55,607 bases of DNA, taken from assembly GCA_015491815.1 (NCBI GenBank), contig WFVC01000196.1, positions 1 to 55,607 of the forward strand, written 5' to 3'. Origin of the DNA: Gammaproteobacteria bacterium. Lineage in GTDB: Bacteria > Pseudomonadota > Gammaproteobacteria > UBA6429 > Thiohalophilaceae. The notes under the pieces were generated by a model. That model ran no database searches, was not told where the DNA came from, and saw nothing but the letters and a program-made list of their open reading frames with translations. The position numbers and the translations under genes are program-made. How positions within the stretch are numbered: the first letter of the stretch is position 1; each line of letters opens with the position of its first letter. Positions 35,845-46,287 of this stretch are shown piece by piece.

Positions 35845-37102
35845 GATGCAACTTCTGCCCCAGCATTTCAGGCGTCACCAGCACGACGCCACCGGGACTG
35901 ACATAAAAGCGTTCCCTGTCCTGCTCCGGATCCTGGCCGATAAGCGTGCCTTTGGGCACCTTGCAGCCTTTATCGATAATGGCCTTGCTGATCTGGCAAC
36001 GCTCGCCAATCACCACATTGGGCAGCACCACTGTTTCACTCAGCGAGGCATAAGATTCAACACAGACATTGGAAAACAGCAGCGAATGCTCCACTTTCGC
36101 GCCGGAAATAATACAGCCGCCGGATACCATCGAGTCCACCGCCATACCGCGACGATCCTCATCATTGAAAATAAACTTGGCCGGCGGCAACTGTTCCTGA
36201 TAGGTCCAGATAGGCCAGTCTTCGTCATAAAGATTCAGCTCCGGCGTCACCGACACCAGCTCCATATTGGCGTCCCAGAAGGCGTCCACCGTGCCCACAT
36301 CCCGCCAGTAAGCCTGCTCATTATTTTCCGGATCGCGGAAAGGATAGGCATAGGCGCGATAACGTTCGATAACCGAAGGAATAATATCTTTACCGAAGTC
36401 ATGACTCGACTGCGGCATGTCCGCATCTTTAATCAGCTGTTCAAACAGGAATTCAGTATTAAAAACATAAATACCCATCGAGCATAAGGAGGTGTCTTTT
36501 CTACCCGGCATAGGCGTCGGCGCATCCGGTTTTTCAGTGAAAGTCTGAATTCGACTGTCTTCATTTACGCCCATCACGCCAAAGGCTTTGGCCTGTTCCA
36601 GCGGCACTTCGATACAACCGACGGTAATATCCGCCTCATTCTCCACATGAAAAGCCAGCATCTCACCATAGTCCATTTTATAAATATGGTCGCCCGCCAG
36701 AATCAGCACATATTTCGGGCGATGACTGCGAATGATATCCAGGTTCTGATAAATAGCATCAGCGGTGCCGGCGTACCAGGAGGCGGCGATGCGCTGCTGC
36801 GCAGGCAGTAATTCGACAAATTCACCGAACTCGCCGCGCAAGTGTCCCCAGGCCTGCTGAATATGGGTCAACAGTGAATGGGCTTTGTACTGGGTGAGCA
36901 CCCCGATGCGGCGAATCCCGGAGTTGATGCAATTGGAAATCGGAAAATCAATAATGCGGAACTTGCCGCCAAAAGGCACCGAAGGTTTGGCGCGCCACTG
37001 GGTTAAATCCTTAAGCCGGGAACCCCGCCCGCCGGCCATAATAAGCGCCAGGGTGTCACGGGTAATCCGACTAACGAAACGAGGGGATCGTTCAATATTC
37101 AT
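35834..37102 (-). CDS. glgC: Glucose-1-phosphate adenylyltransferase
   Basis: GlgC makes ADP-glucose from glucose 1-phosphate and ATP, the committed step of bacterial glycogen synthesis. From ATG at 37102 it has 422 residues; AGGAAG precedes this ATG at good spacing, while a GTG six bases earlier would crowd it. The nucleotidyltransferase loop [17 protein letters not shown] (about residues 14-30), [21 protein letters not shown] (about 33-53), [14 protein letters not shown] and the sugar-binding GIYVFN are present. A C-terminal left-handed beta-helix begins near residue 300 ([12 protein letters not shown]). The enzyme releases PPi, which could feed HppA. First gene of the glgC-GH57-malQ operon, divergent from glgB. 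Confidence 0.97.
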   Translation of the reverse strand: MNIERSPRFVSRITRDTLALIMAGGRGSRLKDLTQWRAKPSVPFGGKFRIIDFPISNCINSGIRRIGVLTQYKAHSLLTHIQQAWGHLRGEFGEFVELLPAQQRIAASWYAGTADAIYQNLDIIRSHRPKYVLILAGDHIYKMDYGEMLAFHVENEADITVGCIEVPLEQAKAFGVMGVNEDSRIQTFTEKPDAPTPMPGRKDTSLCSMGIYVFNTEFLFEQLIKDADMPQSSHDFGKDIIPSVIERYRAYAYPFRDPENNEQAYWRDVGTVDAFWDANMELVSVTPELNLYDEDWPIWTYQEQLPPAKFIFNDEDRRGMAVDSMVSGGCIISGAKVEHSLLFSNVCVESYASLSETVVLPNVVIGERCQISKAIIDKGCKVPKGTLIGQDPEQDRERFYVSPGGVVLVTPEMLGQKLHHVR

Positions 37103-37335
37103 GAGCACACTTCCTGATTGTTACAAAAGTAAAACAAAATGCGCTGTTCCACAAATGAATATATCCGCTATTTAATAGCATTATACTGGGTTAATCATTT
37201 GCAGGTGGCCGCAAGGCGCTTCGCTAATGCGAGTATGATTATCATGCATTATTGCGGTTATCCTGCAAATAATAAAGCGCAATTTTTTTCTCCGCGCGGT
37301 AGAATAAAGTTCCTTACTGTCCAGTCGCATCGCCC

Positions 37336-39525
37336 ATGTCAAACGCATCTGATAACAAACTGTTTTCGCCTGATCTTCAACGCATTATGGATGCGCGCCA
37401 TCATGATCCTTTTTCCGTACTCGGTCGTCATGTTCAGGCGGATACGGCGACGGTCTGTATATTTAAACCCCGGGTCGAGCAACTGAGCATTACCGATCAG
37501 CGCCTGCCCATGCGCAGACTGGAGAACAGCGATATTTTTGTCTGGCAGGGCCGGGCCGAAGATGTTCCCGAACGCTATCAGTTACACTGGAATGCAGACG
37601 GGCGGGAACAGGCTGAGTTTGATCCCTACTGTTTCCCCCCACAGGTGGCGGATTTCGATATTCATCTTTTTTCCGAAGGAAAACACTGGCACGCCCAGCA
37701 GTTTCTCGGCGCTCATCTGCGCGAAGTCGATGGCGTCAGCGGCGTGCTGTTCGCCACCTGGGCGCCCAATGCGGAACGGGTCAGCGTGATTGGTGAATTC
37801 AATCACTGGGATGGCCGGGTTCATCCCATGCGCATACGCGGCGGCAGCGGCGTCTGGGAACTGTTTATCCCGGGGCTGAAGGCCGACGCCCTCTACAAGT
37901 TTGAAATTCGTAATCGCGAATCCGGAGAGATTCTGAGTAAAACCGATCCCTACGCTCGCCAGTATGAACTGCGTCCGAATACCGCCGCCATCGTCACCGC
38001 AACGACGGAATATGAATGGCGGGATACGCAGTGGATGCAACAACGCCCGCAACATGACTGGCTGCACGGCCCGACTTCGATTTATGAAGTTCATCTCGGC
38101 TCCTGGCAAAAAGATGCGCAGGGCGAATTTCTGAATTATCGCGAACTCGCGCATCGACTGGTCGCCTATGTGGTCGAGCTGGGGTTCACCCATATCGAGC
38201 TGATGCCCATCACCGAGCATCCACTGGATGCCTCATGGGGTTATCAGACCACCGGTTATTTCGCCCCGACTCGCCGCTTTGGAAACGCTGATGACTTTCG
38301 TTATTTTATCGACTACTGCCATCAGCATAACATCGGCGTCCTGCTCGACTGGGTGCCGGCGCATTTTCCCAAAGACGCCTTTGCCCTGGCTCGCTTTGAC
38401 GGCAGCCCCCTCTACGAACATGAAGATCCCCGCCGCGGCGAACACCGCGACTGGGGCACGCTGATTTATAATTTCGGTCGTAACGAAGTTAAAAACTTTT
38501 TGCTCGCCAGCGCCCTGTTCTGGCTGGAAGAATTTCATCTCGACGGCCTGCGCGTGGATGCGGTCGCCTCGATGTTATATCTGGATTATTCCCGCGAAGA
38601 CAATGACTGGATTCCGAATGTTCACGGCGGCAATGAAAACCTTGAAGCCATCGCTTTTCTACGCGAGCTGAATACCCTGACCCATGATCAGCAACCCGGC
38701 ACCGTAATCATCGCCGAGGAATCCACCGCCTGGCCGCAGGTCACCCGTCCGGTCGATATGGGCGGTCTGGGTTTTTCCATGAAATGGAACATGGGCTGGA
38801 TGCATGACACCCTGAAATATATGGCGGAAGATCCGGTGCATCGGCAATATCATCATAACAAGCTGACCTTTGGCCTGCTCTACGCCTTTACCGAAAATTT
38901 TGTCCTGCCCTTCTCCCACGATGAAGTCGTACACGGCAAGTCCTCCCTGCTCTATAAAATGCCCGGTGACGAATGGCAGCGTTTCGCTAATCTGCGCCTG
39001 TTGTACGTGTATATGTTTACCTATCCCGGTAAGAAACTGCTGTTCATGGGCTGTGAATTCGGTCAGGGTAATGAGTGGAATAATGAAACTCAGCTTGACT
39101 GGTATGTACTCGATTATCCCTTGCATCAAGGCGTTAAACATCTGTTAGCCGATCTCAACAGCCTGTATAAAAACGAACCCGCGCTGCACCGCTTCGACTT
39201 CGAACATCAGGGTTTTGAATGGCTTGACTGCGACGATAAAGAACGCTCCATTCTCGCCTATAGCCGCAAAGACGAACACGGCCATGTGCTGGTGATTCTC
39301 AATCTGACCCCGGTGCCACGCGACAACTACCGGATCGGCGCGCCGGCGGCGGGCGCCTATCGGGAAATACTCAACTCGGATTCAGAATATTACGCCGGTA
39401 GCAATATCGGCAATGCCGGTCTGGTCGAAACGGAAATGGCGCCCTGCATGGGCCGCCATTATTCATTAACGCTGAACCTGCCGCCGCTGGCGGCGCTGGT
39501 GTTAAAACCTGAAGGGCGCAGCTAA
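37336..39525 (+). CDS. glgB: 1,4-alpha-glucan branching enzyme
   Basis: GlgB introduces alpha-1,6 branches into glycogen. The 729 residues have an N-terminal GlgB_N module (about 20-110, [15 protein letters not shown]), a CBM48 module (about 125-220, [20 protein letters not shown]), a GH13 barrel (about 245-590) and a C-terminal beta domain. GH13 motifs are [10 protein letters not shown] (about 334-343), the nucleophile Asp in [19 protein letters not shown] (about 400-418), the acid Glu in [10 protein letters not shown] (about 457-466) and [13 protein letters not shown] (about 525-537). No good ribosome-binding site is visible before the ATG. It is divergent from glgC across about 230 bp. Confidence 0.97.
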   Translation: MSNASDNKLFSPDLQRIMDARHHDPFSVLGRHVQADTATVCIFKPRVEQLSITDQRLPMRRLENSDIFVWQGRAEDVPERYQLHWNADGREQAEFDPYCFPPQVADFDIHLFSEGKHWHAQQFLGAHLREVDGVSGVLFATWAPNAERVSVIGEFNHWDGRVHPMRIRGGSGVWELFIPGLKADALYKFEIRNRESGEILSKTDPYARQYELRPNTAAIVTATTEYEWRDTQWMQQRPQHDWLHGPTSIYEVHLGSWQKDAQGEFLNYRELAHRLVAYVVELGFTHIELMPITEHPLDASWGYQTTGYFAPTRRFGNADDFRYFIDYCHQHNIGVLLDWVPAHFPKDAFALARFDGSPLYEHEDPRRGEHRDWGTLIYNFGRNEVKNFLLASALFWLEEFHLDGLRVDAVASMLYLDYSREDNDWIPNVHGGNENLEAIAFLRELNTLTHDQQPGTVIIAEESTAWPQVTRPVDMGGLGFSMKWNMGWMHDTLKYMAEDPVHRQYHHNKLTFGLLYAFTENFVLPFSHDEVVHGKSSLLYKMPGDEWQRFANLRLLYVYMFTYPGKKLLFMGCEFGQGNEWNNETQLDWYVLDYPLHQGVKHLLADLNSLYKNEPALHRFDFEHQGFEWLDCDDKERSILAYSRKDEHGHVLVILNLTPVPRDNYRIGAPAAGAYREILNSDSEYYAGSNIGNAGLVETEMAPCMGRHYSLTLNLPPLAALVLKPEGRS

Positions 39526-39890
39526 AGCCCATTGTACAGATGCGAATAAACTACCCCGCAGCAAGCTGACGGGGTATTAGTGGCAGCTTCGCCTGAAGGC
39601 GAACATGTGCGGCTGAAGCCGCACCTACGAGGGTCTTCGCTGCAAGCGGCGGGGAATTAAACCCAAAGGGATTAAAATCGCACCTGCAACAGGTTCCGGT
39701 AATGATAATGTATGCATACGTAGGTACTTAAGGATATGGGCAATTGTAGGTGCGGCTTTAGCCGCACAAAATGCTTAATCAGATACCACGATATATGTTA
39801 TTCAAGCGCTGCTGCGATATAAGACCACAGCAGACAACGTAAAACGAATCAGAACATTTTTAATTTTTTATAACAGGAGATAATGACTCC
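39526..39890. repeat. Repeat-rich intergenic region between glgB and glgA
   Basis: No ORF is supported here. A CCCCG/CGGGG hairpin lies at 39552-39576 and could end glgB transcription. Two copies of a REP-like 22-mer in opposite orientation follow: GTGCGGCTGAAGCCGCACCTAC at 39607-39628 is not far from GTAGGTGCGGCTTTAGCCGCAC at 39746-39767, each itself a small hairpin. A further GC-rich piece with CAAGCGGCGGGGAATTAAAC lies at 39642-39661. The last 100 bp before glgA should hold its promoter. Confidence 0.7.
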
Positions 39891-41357
39891 ATGTCTCGCA
39901 TTCTGTTCGCTACCAGTGAAGCTTACCCCTTAATTAAAACCGGCGGTCTCGCCGATGTCGCCGGCAGCCTGCCGCGCGCCCTGCTCGGATTGAAACAGGA
40001 GGTGCGCCTGATTCTACCGGCCTACCCCGAAGCCCGCGCGCGCATGGGAAAAGCCAGAACCATCGCCAGCTTCGAACTTGACAGCCATCAGCTGAATCTA
40101 TTGCAGGGGCGACTGCCCGGCGCCCGGGTCACCACCTGGCTGCTCGACTGCCCGGTATTTTTTGATCGCCCCGGCAATCCCTATCTCAATGAGCAGGGAC
40201 AGGTCTGGCCGGATAATGCCGAACGCTTCGCGCTTTTCAGTAAAGCCGTGAGTCTGATCGCGCAGGGAAAAGCCGGCATCGACTGGCGCGCCGATCTGGT
40301 GCATTGCAACGACTGGCAAACCGCGCTGGTTCCCGCCCTGCTGGATCAGGAAAGCCGGCGCCCGGCCACCCTGTTTACCATTCATAATCTCGCCTATCAG
40401 GGGCTGTTTGATCAGGCCACCTTTACAAAACTCGGACTGCCCGCCCATCTCTGGCACCATGAAGCGCTGGAGTTTCATCACCAGCTTTCTTTTATAAAGG
40501 GCGGACTGGTCTTTGCTGACAGCATCAGCACGGTGAGTCCGAGCTATGCAAAAGAAATTCTGCGCCCGGAATTTGCTTACGGACTGGATGGCCTGTTGCG
40601 TCACCGCCGGCAGGTGCTCAGTGGCATTATCAATGGCATCGACACCAATGAATGGAATCCCGGCACCGATCCCCGCCTGCAACAAAACTATAACCGCCGC
40701 ACACTCGCTAAAAAAATCATTTACAAGACAGCTTTACAACAGCACTTCAAACTAGCGGAAGCGCCCGACACCCTGCTGTTTGGTTTTATCGGGCGACTGG
40801 TTGAACAGAAGGGACTCAATGATATTCTCGCCAGCCTCCCGGCAATACTGAAAACGCCGGTGCAGTTTGTTTTTCTCGGCAGCGGCCAGCAGGAATATGA
40901 ACAGGCCTTGCGCGAGCTGGCTGCGCAATACCCGGATAAGGTCGCAGTGCAAATTGGTTATAGTGAAGATCTTTCTCACCGTATCGAAGCCGGCGCCGAT
41001 GCTTTTCTCATGCCCTCGACATTTGAACCTTGCGGGCTGAATCAATTATACAGCCTGCGCTATGGCGCCCTGCCGGTGGTGCGGAAAGTCGGTGGTTTAA
41101 ATGATACCGTCATCGACAGCACCCGGGAGAATCTGGAAAATGACAGCGCAACCGGCATTGTGTTTACCGGTACTGCGGGGGATGACTTACTTGATGCCCT
41201 GCAAAGGACACAAAAATTATATACCAATAAAGCACAATGGAAGCAGGTTCAGCTTGCCGCCATGCGTCAGGATTTCTCCTGGCGGCGCAGCGCGCAAGCC
41301 TACCTGGATTTGTATCAGACCAGCCTTAAGCGGAATCCGAAACCCTTATTGACGTAA
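39891..41357 (+). CDS. glgA: Glycogen synthase
   Basis: GlgA is the GT5 enzyme that extends alpha-1,4-glucan from ADP-glucose. It has 488 residues. The N-terminal domain begins with ILFATSEAYPLIKTGGLADVAGSLPRAL, containing the KTGGL ADP-binding loop (about residues 15-19). The linker has HCNDWQTALVPALL (about 139-152) and TIHNLAYQGLFD (about 163-174). The C-terminal domain carries FIGRLVEQKGLNDIL (about 297-311), the MPSTFEPCGLNQLYSLRYG acceptor/donor motif (about 373-391) and a final VGGLNDTV. GGAGA stands upstream of the ATG. It converges with the SAP gene, overlapping its 3' end by 12 bp. Confidence 0.97.
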   Translation: MSRILFATSEAYPLIKTGGLADVAGSLPRALLGLKQEVRLILPAYPEARARMGKARTIASFELDSHQLNLLQGRLPGARVTTWLLDCPVFFDRPGNPYLNEQGQVWPDNAERFALFSKAVSLIAQGKAGIDWRADLVHCNDWQTALVPALLDQESRRPATLFTIHNLAYQGLFDQATFTKLGLPAHLWHHEALEFHHQLSFIKGGLVFADSISTVSPSYAKEILRPEFAYGLDGLLRHRRQVLSGIINGIDTNEWNPGTDPRLQQNYNRRTLAKKIIYKTALQQHFKLAEAPDTLLFGFIGRLVEQKGLNDILASLPAILKTPVQFVFLGSGQQEYEQALRELAAQYPDKVAVQIGYSEDLSHRIEAGADAFLMPSTFEPCGLNQLYSLRYGALPVVRKVGGLNDTVIDSTRENLENDSATGIVFTGTAGDDLLDALQRTQKLYTNKAQWKQVQLAAMRQDFSWRRSAQAYLDLYQTSLKRNPKPLLT

Positions 41358-41555
41358 CTGTTTCTTCGCGGCGCTGAAACAGTCATCCCGCCAGAGACAA
41401 CCGGTCTGATCGCAATCATCCGCACTGGCTGCGGTCGCAAAACAGGCGTAGTTGCCTTCAACCTGCTGGATTTTCCGGATCAAGTTTACTTTTGTGGTTT
41501 TCCCGGCCTTGATACCGTGTTCTTTCGCAATCGTGCGAATTTGCTGCATTAACAT
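41346..41555 (-). CDS. Small SAP-domain protein with four cysteines
   Basis: This 69-residue protein has AAGGAGTGACAG just before its ATG. The N-terminal 35 residues look like a SAP-type helix-turn-helix (IRTIAKEHGIKAGKTTKVNLIRKIQ), a motif that binds nucleic acid. The C-terminal half carries Cys residues in the order NYACFATA, DDCDQTGCLW, DDCFSA, which could bind metal. Its stop lies inside the end of glgA on the opposite strand. The strong ribosome-binding site and recognisable fold make it a real gene; its target is unknown. Confidence 0.8.
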   Translation of the reverse strand: MLMQQIRTIAKEHGIKAGKTTKVNLIRKIQQVEGNYACFATAASADDCDQTGCLWRDDCFSAAKKQLRQ

Positions 41556-41837
41556 CTGTCACTCCTTGAAAAATAAATCGCAATCACCGGATTAAGCTTA
41601 AGGTATAGCAAACTATCTCCGGATCTGCACACTCAATTATACATTTTATTAAGAACGGCAATTATAGACTGTGACCCGTTTCGTGGCTGCAGGTTCATAT
41701 ATCCATCAATAAAATTGCCTTTTGATTATGCCCCCCATACATGACATATCTGCTACTCTGCTCTTAATGTTTGTTGACACATAGCCGATACAATTGTTTT
41801 CAAAGTAAAAATTTATTACTCACTCAGGATGAAAAAT
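41556..41837. other. Intergenic region upstream of gnd
   Basis: This AT-rich stretch separates the SAP gene (minus) from gnd (plus). A TTGACA occurs at 41774-41779, but the best -10-like hexamer TACAAT at 41789-41794 is too close for a normal promoter, so I do not call one. No ORF or repeat stands out. Confidence 0.4.
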
Positions 41838-42749
41838 ATGCGCATCGCACTAATTGGACTTGGAAAAATGGGCGCCAATATGGCGCGCCGACTCTGTCGC
41901 GGCGGCATCGAAGTGGTCGGTTATAACCGCTCGCCCGATATTGTTTCCCAGCTGGAAAAAGAAGAAGGCCTGATTGGCGCGGCCTCGCTGGAAAAAGCCG
42001 TTATTCAACTTCCCTCGCCACGCATCGTCTGGTTGATGCTGCCCAGCGGCGAAGTCACCGAATCGGTATTTCAAACTCTGGCCGACATGCTGACAAGGGA
42101 TGACATCATTATCGATGGCGGCAATGCAAACTATCACGACAGTCAGCGCCGCGCCAAACAACTGGCGGAAAAAGGCATCGGCTTTGTCGATGCCGGCACC
42201 TCCGGCGGGGTCTGGGGACTCGACAATGGCTATTGCATGATGGTCGGCGGAGAGGAGGCCCACGTTAAACCCGTGAAACCTTTACTAAAAGTACTGGCGC
42301 CCGCCCCGGACAAAGGCTGGGCTCATGTCGGCCCGGCCGGCGCCGGTCACTTTACCAAGATGGTTCATAACGGTATCGAATACGGCATGATGCAGGCCAT
42401 GGCCGAAGGCTTTTCCCTGTTACAGGGTAAACAGGAGTTTAATATCGATCTGGCCGAAGTGGCAGAAATCTGGCGACATGGTTCAGTGGTGCGCAGCTGG
42501 CTGCTGGATCTCACCGCGGAATTCCTGCAGCAGGATCAAAAACTGGAGGATATCTCCGGCTATGTCGCGGATTCCGGCGAAGGCCGCTGGACCGCAGAGG
42601 AAGGCATCGCCCAGGGGACGCCTACACCGGTGATGACCATGGCTCTGCTGATGCGTTTCGCCAGCCAGACCCCGGACGCTTACGGCAACAAAATGCTGGC
42701 CATGATGCGCAACGCCTTTGGCGGCCACGGATTCAAAAACAAGGACTAA
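41838..42749 (+). CDS. gnd: 6-phosphogluconate dehydrogenase (decarboxylating), short type
   Basis: The enzyme oxidises 6-phosphogluconate to ribulose 5-phosphate and CO2. From ATG 41838 it has 303 residues, the short form that lacks the long C-terminal domain of the 470-residue enzymes. Such short forms are commonly NAD-preferring. The Rossmann loop [16 protein letters not shown] is at the N-terminus, the substrate loops are [12 protein letters not shown] (about 95-106) and [21 protein letters not shown] (about 119-139), and the catalytic Lys-His pair is [16 protein letters not shown] (about 174-189). ATG at 41829 is less likely because its AGG would be adjacent. zwf follows after 4 bp, pairing the two oxidative pentose phosphate dehydrogenases. 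Confidence 0.94.
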   Translation: MRIALIGLGKMGANMARRLCRGGIEVVGYNRSPDIVSQLEKEEGLIGAASLEKAVIQLPSPRIVWLMLPSGEVTESVFQTLADMLTRDDIIIDGGNANYHDSQRRAKQLAEKGIGFVDAGTSGGVWGLDNGYCMMVGGEEAHVKPVKPLLKVLAPAPDKGWAHVGPAGAGHFTKMVHNGIEYGMMQAMAEGFSLLQGKQEFNIDLAEVAEIWRHGSVVRSWLLDLTAEFLQQDQKLEDISGYVADSGEGRWTAEEGIAQGTPTPVMTMALLMRFASQTPDAYGNKMLAMMRNAFGGHGFKNKD

Positions 42750-42753
42750 GCCC

Positions 42754-44229
42754 ATGACCGAAGCCTGCACCTTTATCATTTTTGGCGCGACGGGCAATCT
42801 TGCCCGCAACAAATTATTACCCGCAATTTATCATCTGGAAGAAGCCGAGCGCATACCTGAGGGCAGCGCAATCATCGGCTTCAGCCGCCAGCAATGGCAG
42901 GGTGATGAATGGCGCAAACCGATGGATGCAATCCTCGCCGGGAAAGCCCGCGGAGGGGTAAAACCGGAAGTGCTGGCGCGCCTGCATGAACGTATGCACA
43001 TGTTCAGCGGTGACATGAGTGATCCTGAGAGCCTGAAAAAACTGGCAAAGGAGCTGGAAAATAATCCGGCCTATCCCAAAAATTTAATTTTTTATATGGC
43101 CATCCCGCCCAGCTTTTACGTGCCAGTGAGTCAGGCGATGGCGGCGGCGGGTCTGAACCGGGAAGACAATGGCTGGCGTCGCGTGGTCATCGAAAAACCC
43201 TTCGGCCATGACGTTGAAGGCGCAACCAGTCTGAATAAAAGCCTGCATCAGCACTTCGATGAAACCCAGCTCTTTCGCATCGATCACTACCTCGGCAAAA
43301 GCATGGTGCAGAATGTACTGGTATTCCGCTTCGCCAATCTGATGCTGGAGCCATTATGGAACCGCAATTATATCGATCATGTGCAGATCACCCACTCCGA
43401 AGATCTGGGCATCGGTGGCCGCGCCGGCTATTACGACGGGGTCGGCGCCCTGCGAGACATGCTGCAAAGTCATCTATTGCAAATGCTGACCCTGGTGGCG
43501 ATGGAGCCGCCCCCGAATCTGGATGCCGAATCCCTGCGCGATGAAAAAGTTAAGGTGCTCAAATCCCTGCGTCCGATCCCACGCCGCGCCGTTAACGCGC
43601 ACGCCTTTCGCGCGCAATATGTGCAGGGAGAAATCAATGGTGAAACGGTGCCCGGTTATCTGGACGAGGAAGGCATTCAGGAAAACAGCAGCACGGAAAC
43701 CTACGCGGCGATGAAACTGTACATCGACAACTGGCGCTGGCGCGGCGTGCCTTTTTATTTACGCACTGGCAAACGTCTGGCCAAAAACAGTTCGCTGATC
43801 AGCATTCGCTTCAAACATCCGCCGCAACAACTGTTTCGCAAAACCCACATCGAGCAGATCAAACCCAACTGGATTGTGCTTGGCATTCAACCGCAGGAAT
43901 GTATGCGCATTGAAATGCAGGTCAAGCAACCCGGACTGGAAATGCTGGCGCAAACCACGCAACTGGACGCCAGTTATTGCTCCATGACCTCATTGCGACT
44001 GGACGCCTATGAAGCCCTGTTGCTGGACGTGATCGAAAATGATCGTTCGCTGTTTTTACGCTATGACGAAGTTCACTATGCCTGGGAGGCCGTGGATCCC
44101 ATTCTCAAATACTGGGACAGTGAACGTGAATTTATTCATACCTATCCGGCGGGAAGCTGGGGACCGGAAGGCGTGCAGAAATTATTTGATCGCGAAGATC
44201 AATACTGGCGCAATTCGCTCAATGAATAA
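42754..44229 (+). CDS. zwf: Glucose-6-phosphate 1-dehydrogenase
   Basis: Zwf oxidises glucose 6-phosphate to 6-phosphogluconolactone with NAD(P)+. From 42754 it has 491 residues; the ATG follows AAGGACTAAGCCC and gives the canonical N-terminus [19 protein letters not shown]. The substrate site [13 protein letters not shown] (about residues 177-189), EKPFGHD (about 148-154) and [19 protein letters not shown] (about 228-246) are intact. It is second in the gnd-zwf operon and converges on glk 6 bp away; pgl, which hydrolyses its product, lies just beyond glk on the opposite strand. Confidence 0.97.
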   Translation: MTEACTFIIFGATGNLARNKLLPAIYHLEEAERIPEGSAIIGFSRQQWQGDEWRKPMDAILAGKARGGVKPEVLARLHERMHMFSGDMSDPESLKKLAKELENNPAYPKNLIFYMAIPPSFYVPVSQAMAAAGLNREDNGWRRVVIEKPFGHDVEGATSLNKSLHQHFDETQLFRIDHYLGKSMVQNVLVFRFANLMLEPLWNRNYIDHVQITHSEDLGIGGRAGYYDGVGALRDMLQSHLLQMLTLVAMEPPPNLDAESLRDEKVKVLKSLRPIPRRAVNAHAFRAQYVQGEINGETVPGYLDEEGIQENSSTETYAAMKLYIDNWRWRGVPFYLRTGKRLAKNSSLISIRFKHPPQQLFRKTHIEQIKPNWIVLGIQPQECMRIEMQVKQPGLEMLAQTTQLDASYCSMTSLRLDAYEALLLDVIENDRSLFLRYDEVHYAWEAVDPILKYWDSEREFIHTYPAGSWGPEGVQKLFDREDQYWRNSLNE

Positions 44230-44235
44230 AGTTCA

Positions 44236-45222
44236 TCACGACTGTTGAAAAGCAAAGGCGGCGGCGCCCAGCAGCCCCGTCTTTTCTTCCATAATCACCC
44301 TGACGGGAAAACTTTGCATCAGCTCAGTCATCACGCCCTTGTGATGAAAAGCCTCAAGAAAGCGATCCGAATTTAATGCCTCGATAATTTTTGGCGCAAT
44401 CCCACCGCCAATATACAGCCCCCCGGCAGGCAAATAATTCAGCGCCACATTACCGGCCTGTGCGCCGTAAATGCGAACGAAACAACTCAATGCCTGCACG
44501 GCGACAGGATCATCGTCTAATAATGCATGACGGCTGATTTCAACCGCCGGATCCGGAGCCTGCAAAATCGCATCTGAAAAAGCAGACGGCGCGCCAGTCT
44601 CTTCAAGAAAGAAACGAAAAATATGCTGCAAGCCTGAACCCGATAAAATATGTTCATAGGCGACATAGTTCAGCGAGGCCTGTAAATACTGCAGAAGCCG
44701 GATCTGCTCATCATCGGCAGGCGCAAACCCCACATGCCCGCCTTCGCTGGGATAAGGCCGGTAACGTCCATGCTGATAAACTAAGCTGCTGATCCCCAGT
44801 CCCGTCCCGGCGCCAATCAGGGCGCAGCGACCCTGCTTTTCCACTCGGCCGGTTTGCAGGCTAAACAGTTGCGCCTCATCTAAAGTTTGCAGTCCATAAC
44901 CCAGCGCCTGAAAATCATTAATCAAAGCCAGTTGTTTAATGCCCAGCGTTTTTTTCAGTTGCGCGGCATCCAGCCGCCAGGGGAGATTGGTTACCTGCGC
45001 CTGTTGCTCGCGCACCGGCCCCGCCACCGCAAGACAGGCTGCCTCAAATGAAAAACCGGAATGCGTTTTCAGAAAATCATGAAGTAGAGAAAGAAGATCC
45101 GGATACTGCTGACTGGCGTAAACCTGCTCATGGACAATATTAATTTTTTCCGCTTTTTTTTCGGCCAGACACAGGCGAGTATGAGTGCCACCGATATCGC
45201 CGGCCAGCACCTGCACGCTCAT
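44236..45222 (-). CDS. glk: Glucokinase
   Basis: Glk phosphorylates glucose with ATP to glucose 6-phosphate. It has 328 residues, as in the bacterial Glk family (ROK-less type). It starts VLAGDIGGTHTRLCLAE (ATP phosphate loop, residues 5-21), with VAGPVREQQAQVTNLPW (about 65-81), INDFQALGYGL (about 99-109), the GTGLGISSLVY loop (about 136-146), the SEGGHVGFAP motif (about 157-166) and GGIAPKI near the C-terminus. Its ATG overlaps the stop of pgl as ATGA. It would take up glucose freed by MalQ and the GH57 amylase. Confidence 0.96.
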   Translation of the reverse strand: MSVQVLAGDIGGTHTRLCLAEKKAEKINIVHEQVYASQQYPDLLSLLHDFLKTHSGFSFEAACLAVAGPVREQQAQVTNLPWRLDAAQLKKTLGIKQLALINDFQALGYGLQTLDEAQLFSLQTGRVEKQGRCALIGAGTGLGISSLVYQHGRYRPYPSEGGHVGFAPADDEQIRLLQYLQASLNYVAYEHILSGSGLQHIFRFFLEETGAPSAFSDAILQAPDPAVEISRHALLDDDPVAVQALSCFVRIYGAQAGNVALNYLPAGGLYIGGGIAPKIIEALNSDRFLEAFHHKGVMTELMQSFPVRVIMEEKTGLLGAAAFAFQQS

Positions 45223-46022
45223 ATCTCGCCCAGTTTGGCGGCCGCCGCCTTATCCATAAACCACAGGCTGTCTATTCGCCTCGCAAAGCGTTTCACCGGA
45301 TAATCCTGTTCATCGGTGGGGCTGAAAACTTTTTCCAGAACATCCGCCTTGTCTTTGCCACAAACCAGCAGTAAGCGCTGACGCGCCTGCTCCAGCACCG
45401 GAAAACTCAGACTCACTCGCCAGCTTTTTAATTTCTCGACATAGACCGCCACCACGCTGTTCGTACAATCATCGAGTATGGATGTTCCGGGAAACAGGGA
45501 AGCGGTGTGCCCGTCTGCGCCCATCCCCAGCATGACAAGATCAAATTGTATCCAGCCGGCATCGTTATGGGGAAGCTGCGCCTCTAAACGTTCTGCATAG
45601 CGAGCGGCTAACATCGGCGCAGCGCTGGCGGGTTCATGGGCGGCCAACAAAACATCATCAACTACAGGGTGAATATTGGCCGCTGGAATATCGACATGAT
45701 CCAGCAGGGTTTCCCTGACCATGCGGTAATTGCTGTCGGCATGATCGCAGGCCACCATGCGCTCATCACCGAAATAAGCATGCACCCGCGACCAGTCAAG
45801 CTGTCGCCGGTATTCATCCATCAATAAATAACGGTGCAAATGTTTTGGCGTCGAACCGCCGGAGAAGGCGACATGAAATGCGCCCCGTTCAGCAATCGCG
45901 CTGCTCGCGCAGGCCAACCAGTAGTCCGCCGCCGCTTTCGCCGCCGCCTCAACGCTGTCTTCGATATGAATATTATTTTTGTTATTCAAGAAATGCCGCC
46001 TGACTGTTTTGAGTCTCGACAA
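45219..46022 (-). CDS. pgl: 6-phosphogluconolactonase
   Basis: Pgl of the DevB/SOL family hydrolyses 6-phosphogluconolactone, the step between Zwf and Gnd. The family blocks are FHVAFSGGSTPKHLHRYL (about residues 49-66), VHAYFGDERMVACDHADSNYRM (about 80-101), the LVMLGMGADGHTASLFPG segment (about 162-179) and a C-terminal LVCGKDKADVL. The only initiators are TTG codons: 46022 gives 267 residues and 45989 gives 256 with AGGCGG-like spacing; the shorter form is closer to family length. Overlaps glk by 4 bp, so the two are co-translated. Confidence 0.92.
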   Translation of the reverse strand: MSRLKTVRRHFLNNKNNIHIEDSVEAAAKAAADYWLACASSAIAERGAFHVAFSGGSTPKHLHRYLLMDEYRRQLDWSRVHAYFGDERMVACDHADSNYRMVRETLLDHVDIPAANIHPVVDDVLLAAHEPASAAPMLAARYAERLEAQLPHNDAGWIQFDLVMLGMGADGHTASLFPGTSILDDCTNSVVAVYVEKLKSWRVSLSFPVLEQARQRLLLVCGKDKADVLEKVFSPTDEQDYPVKRFARRIDSLWFMDKAAAAKLGEI

Positions 46023-46087
46023 AGAATCGGGTTCAGAGCTTACTTTACCCTGCCACTCGTCCCTCGCGACTCGCCACCGGGTGTTAA

Positions 46088-46163
46088 TGGTGCCGAAGAG
46101 AGGATTTGAACCTCCGACCTACGCATTACGAATGCGGTGCTCTACCAGCTGAGCTACTCCGGC
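46088..46163 (-). tRNA. thrT: tRNA-Thr (anticodon CGT)
   Basis: Read on the minus strand, the cloverleaf begins GCCGGAGTAGCTCAGCTGGT and has the anticodon loop TTCGTAA, a T arm GGAGGTTCAAATCC and an acceptor stem closing with CTTCGGC. The anticodon CGT reads the Thr codon ACG. The discriminator is A and the CCA end is encoded (46090-46088). The 27-43 pair is C-T, similar to the mismatch in the E. coli counterpart. Confidence 0.96.
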
Positions 46164-46204
46164 GATAAAAACAGAAATCCCGCGCCATCAATCACGGCGC
46201 GGGA
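46164..46204 (-). terminator. Rho-independent terminator of the Fur-family gene
   Basis: A perfect 9-bp GC-rich stem (46178-46186 with 46196-46204) is followed on the minus strand by a T-rich tract (TTTCTGTTTTTATC, about 46177-46164). It lies about 85 bp past the Fur-family stop and isolates it from the tRNA. Confidence 0.82.
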
Positions 46205-46287
46205 ATGGGATTATACTAATGTCAGCGGGAAGGATAAAAGAGAAACCGGCGCTAACGCGGAAAATATTTTCCCGGCTAGTGGCTGCT

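Noticed and set aside
41774-41794. Sigma70 promoter for gnd-zwf
   Set aside because: TTGACA and the best TACAAT are only 9 bp apart, incompatible with a standard promoter.
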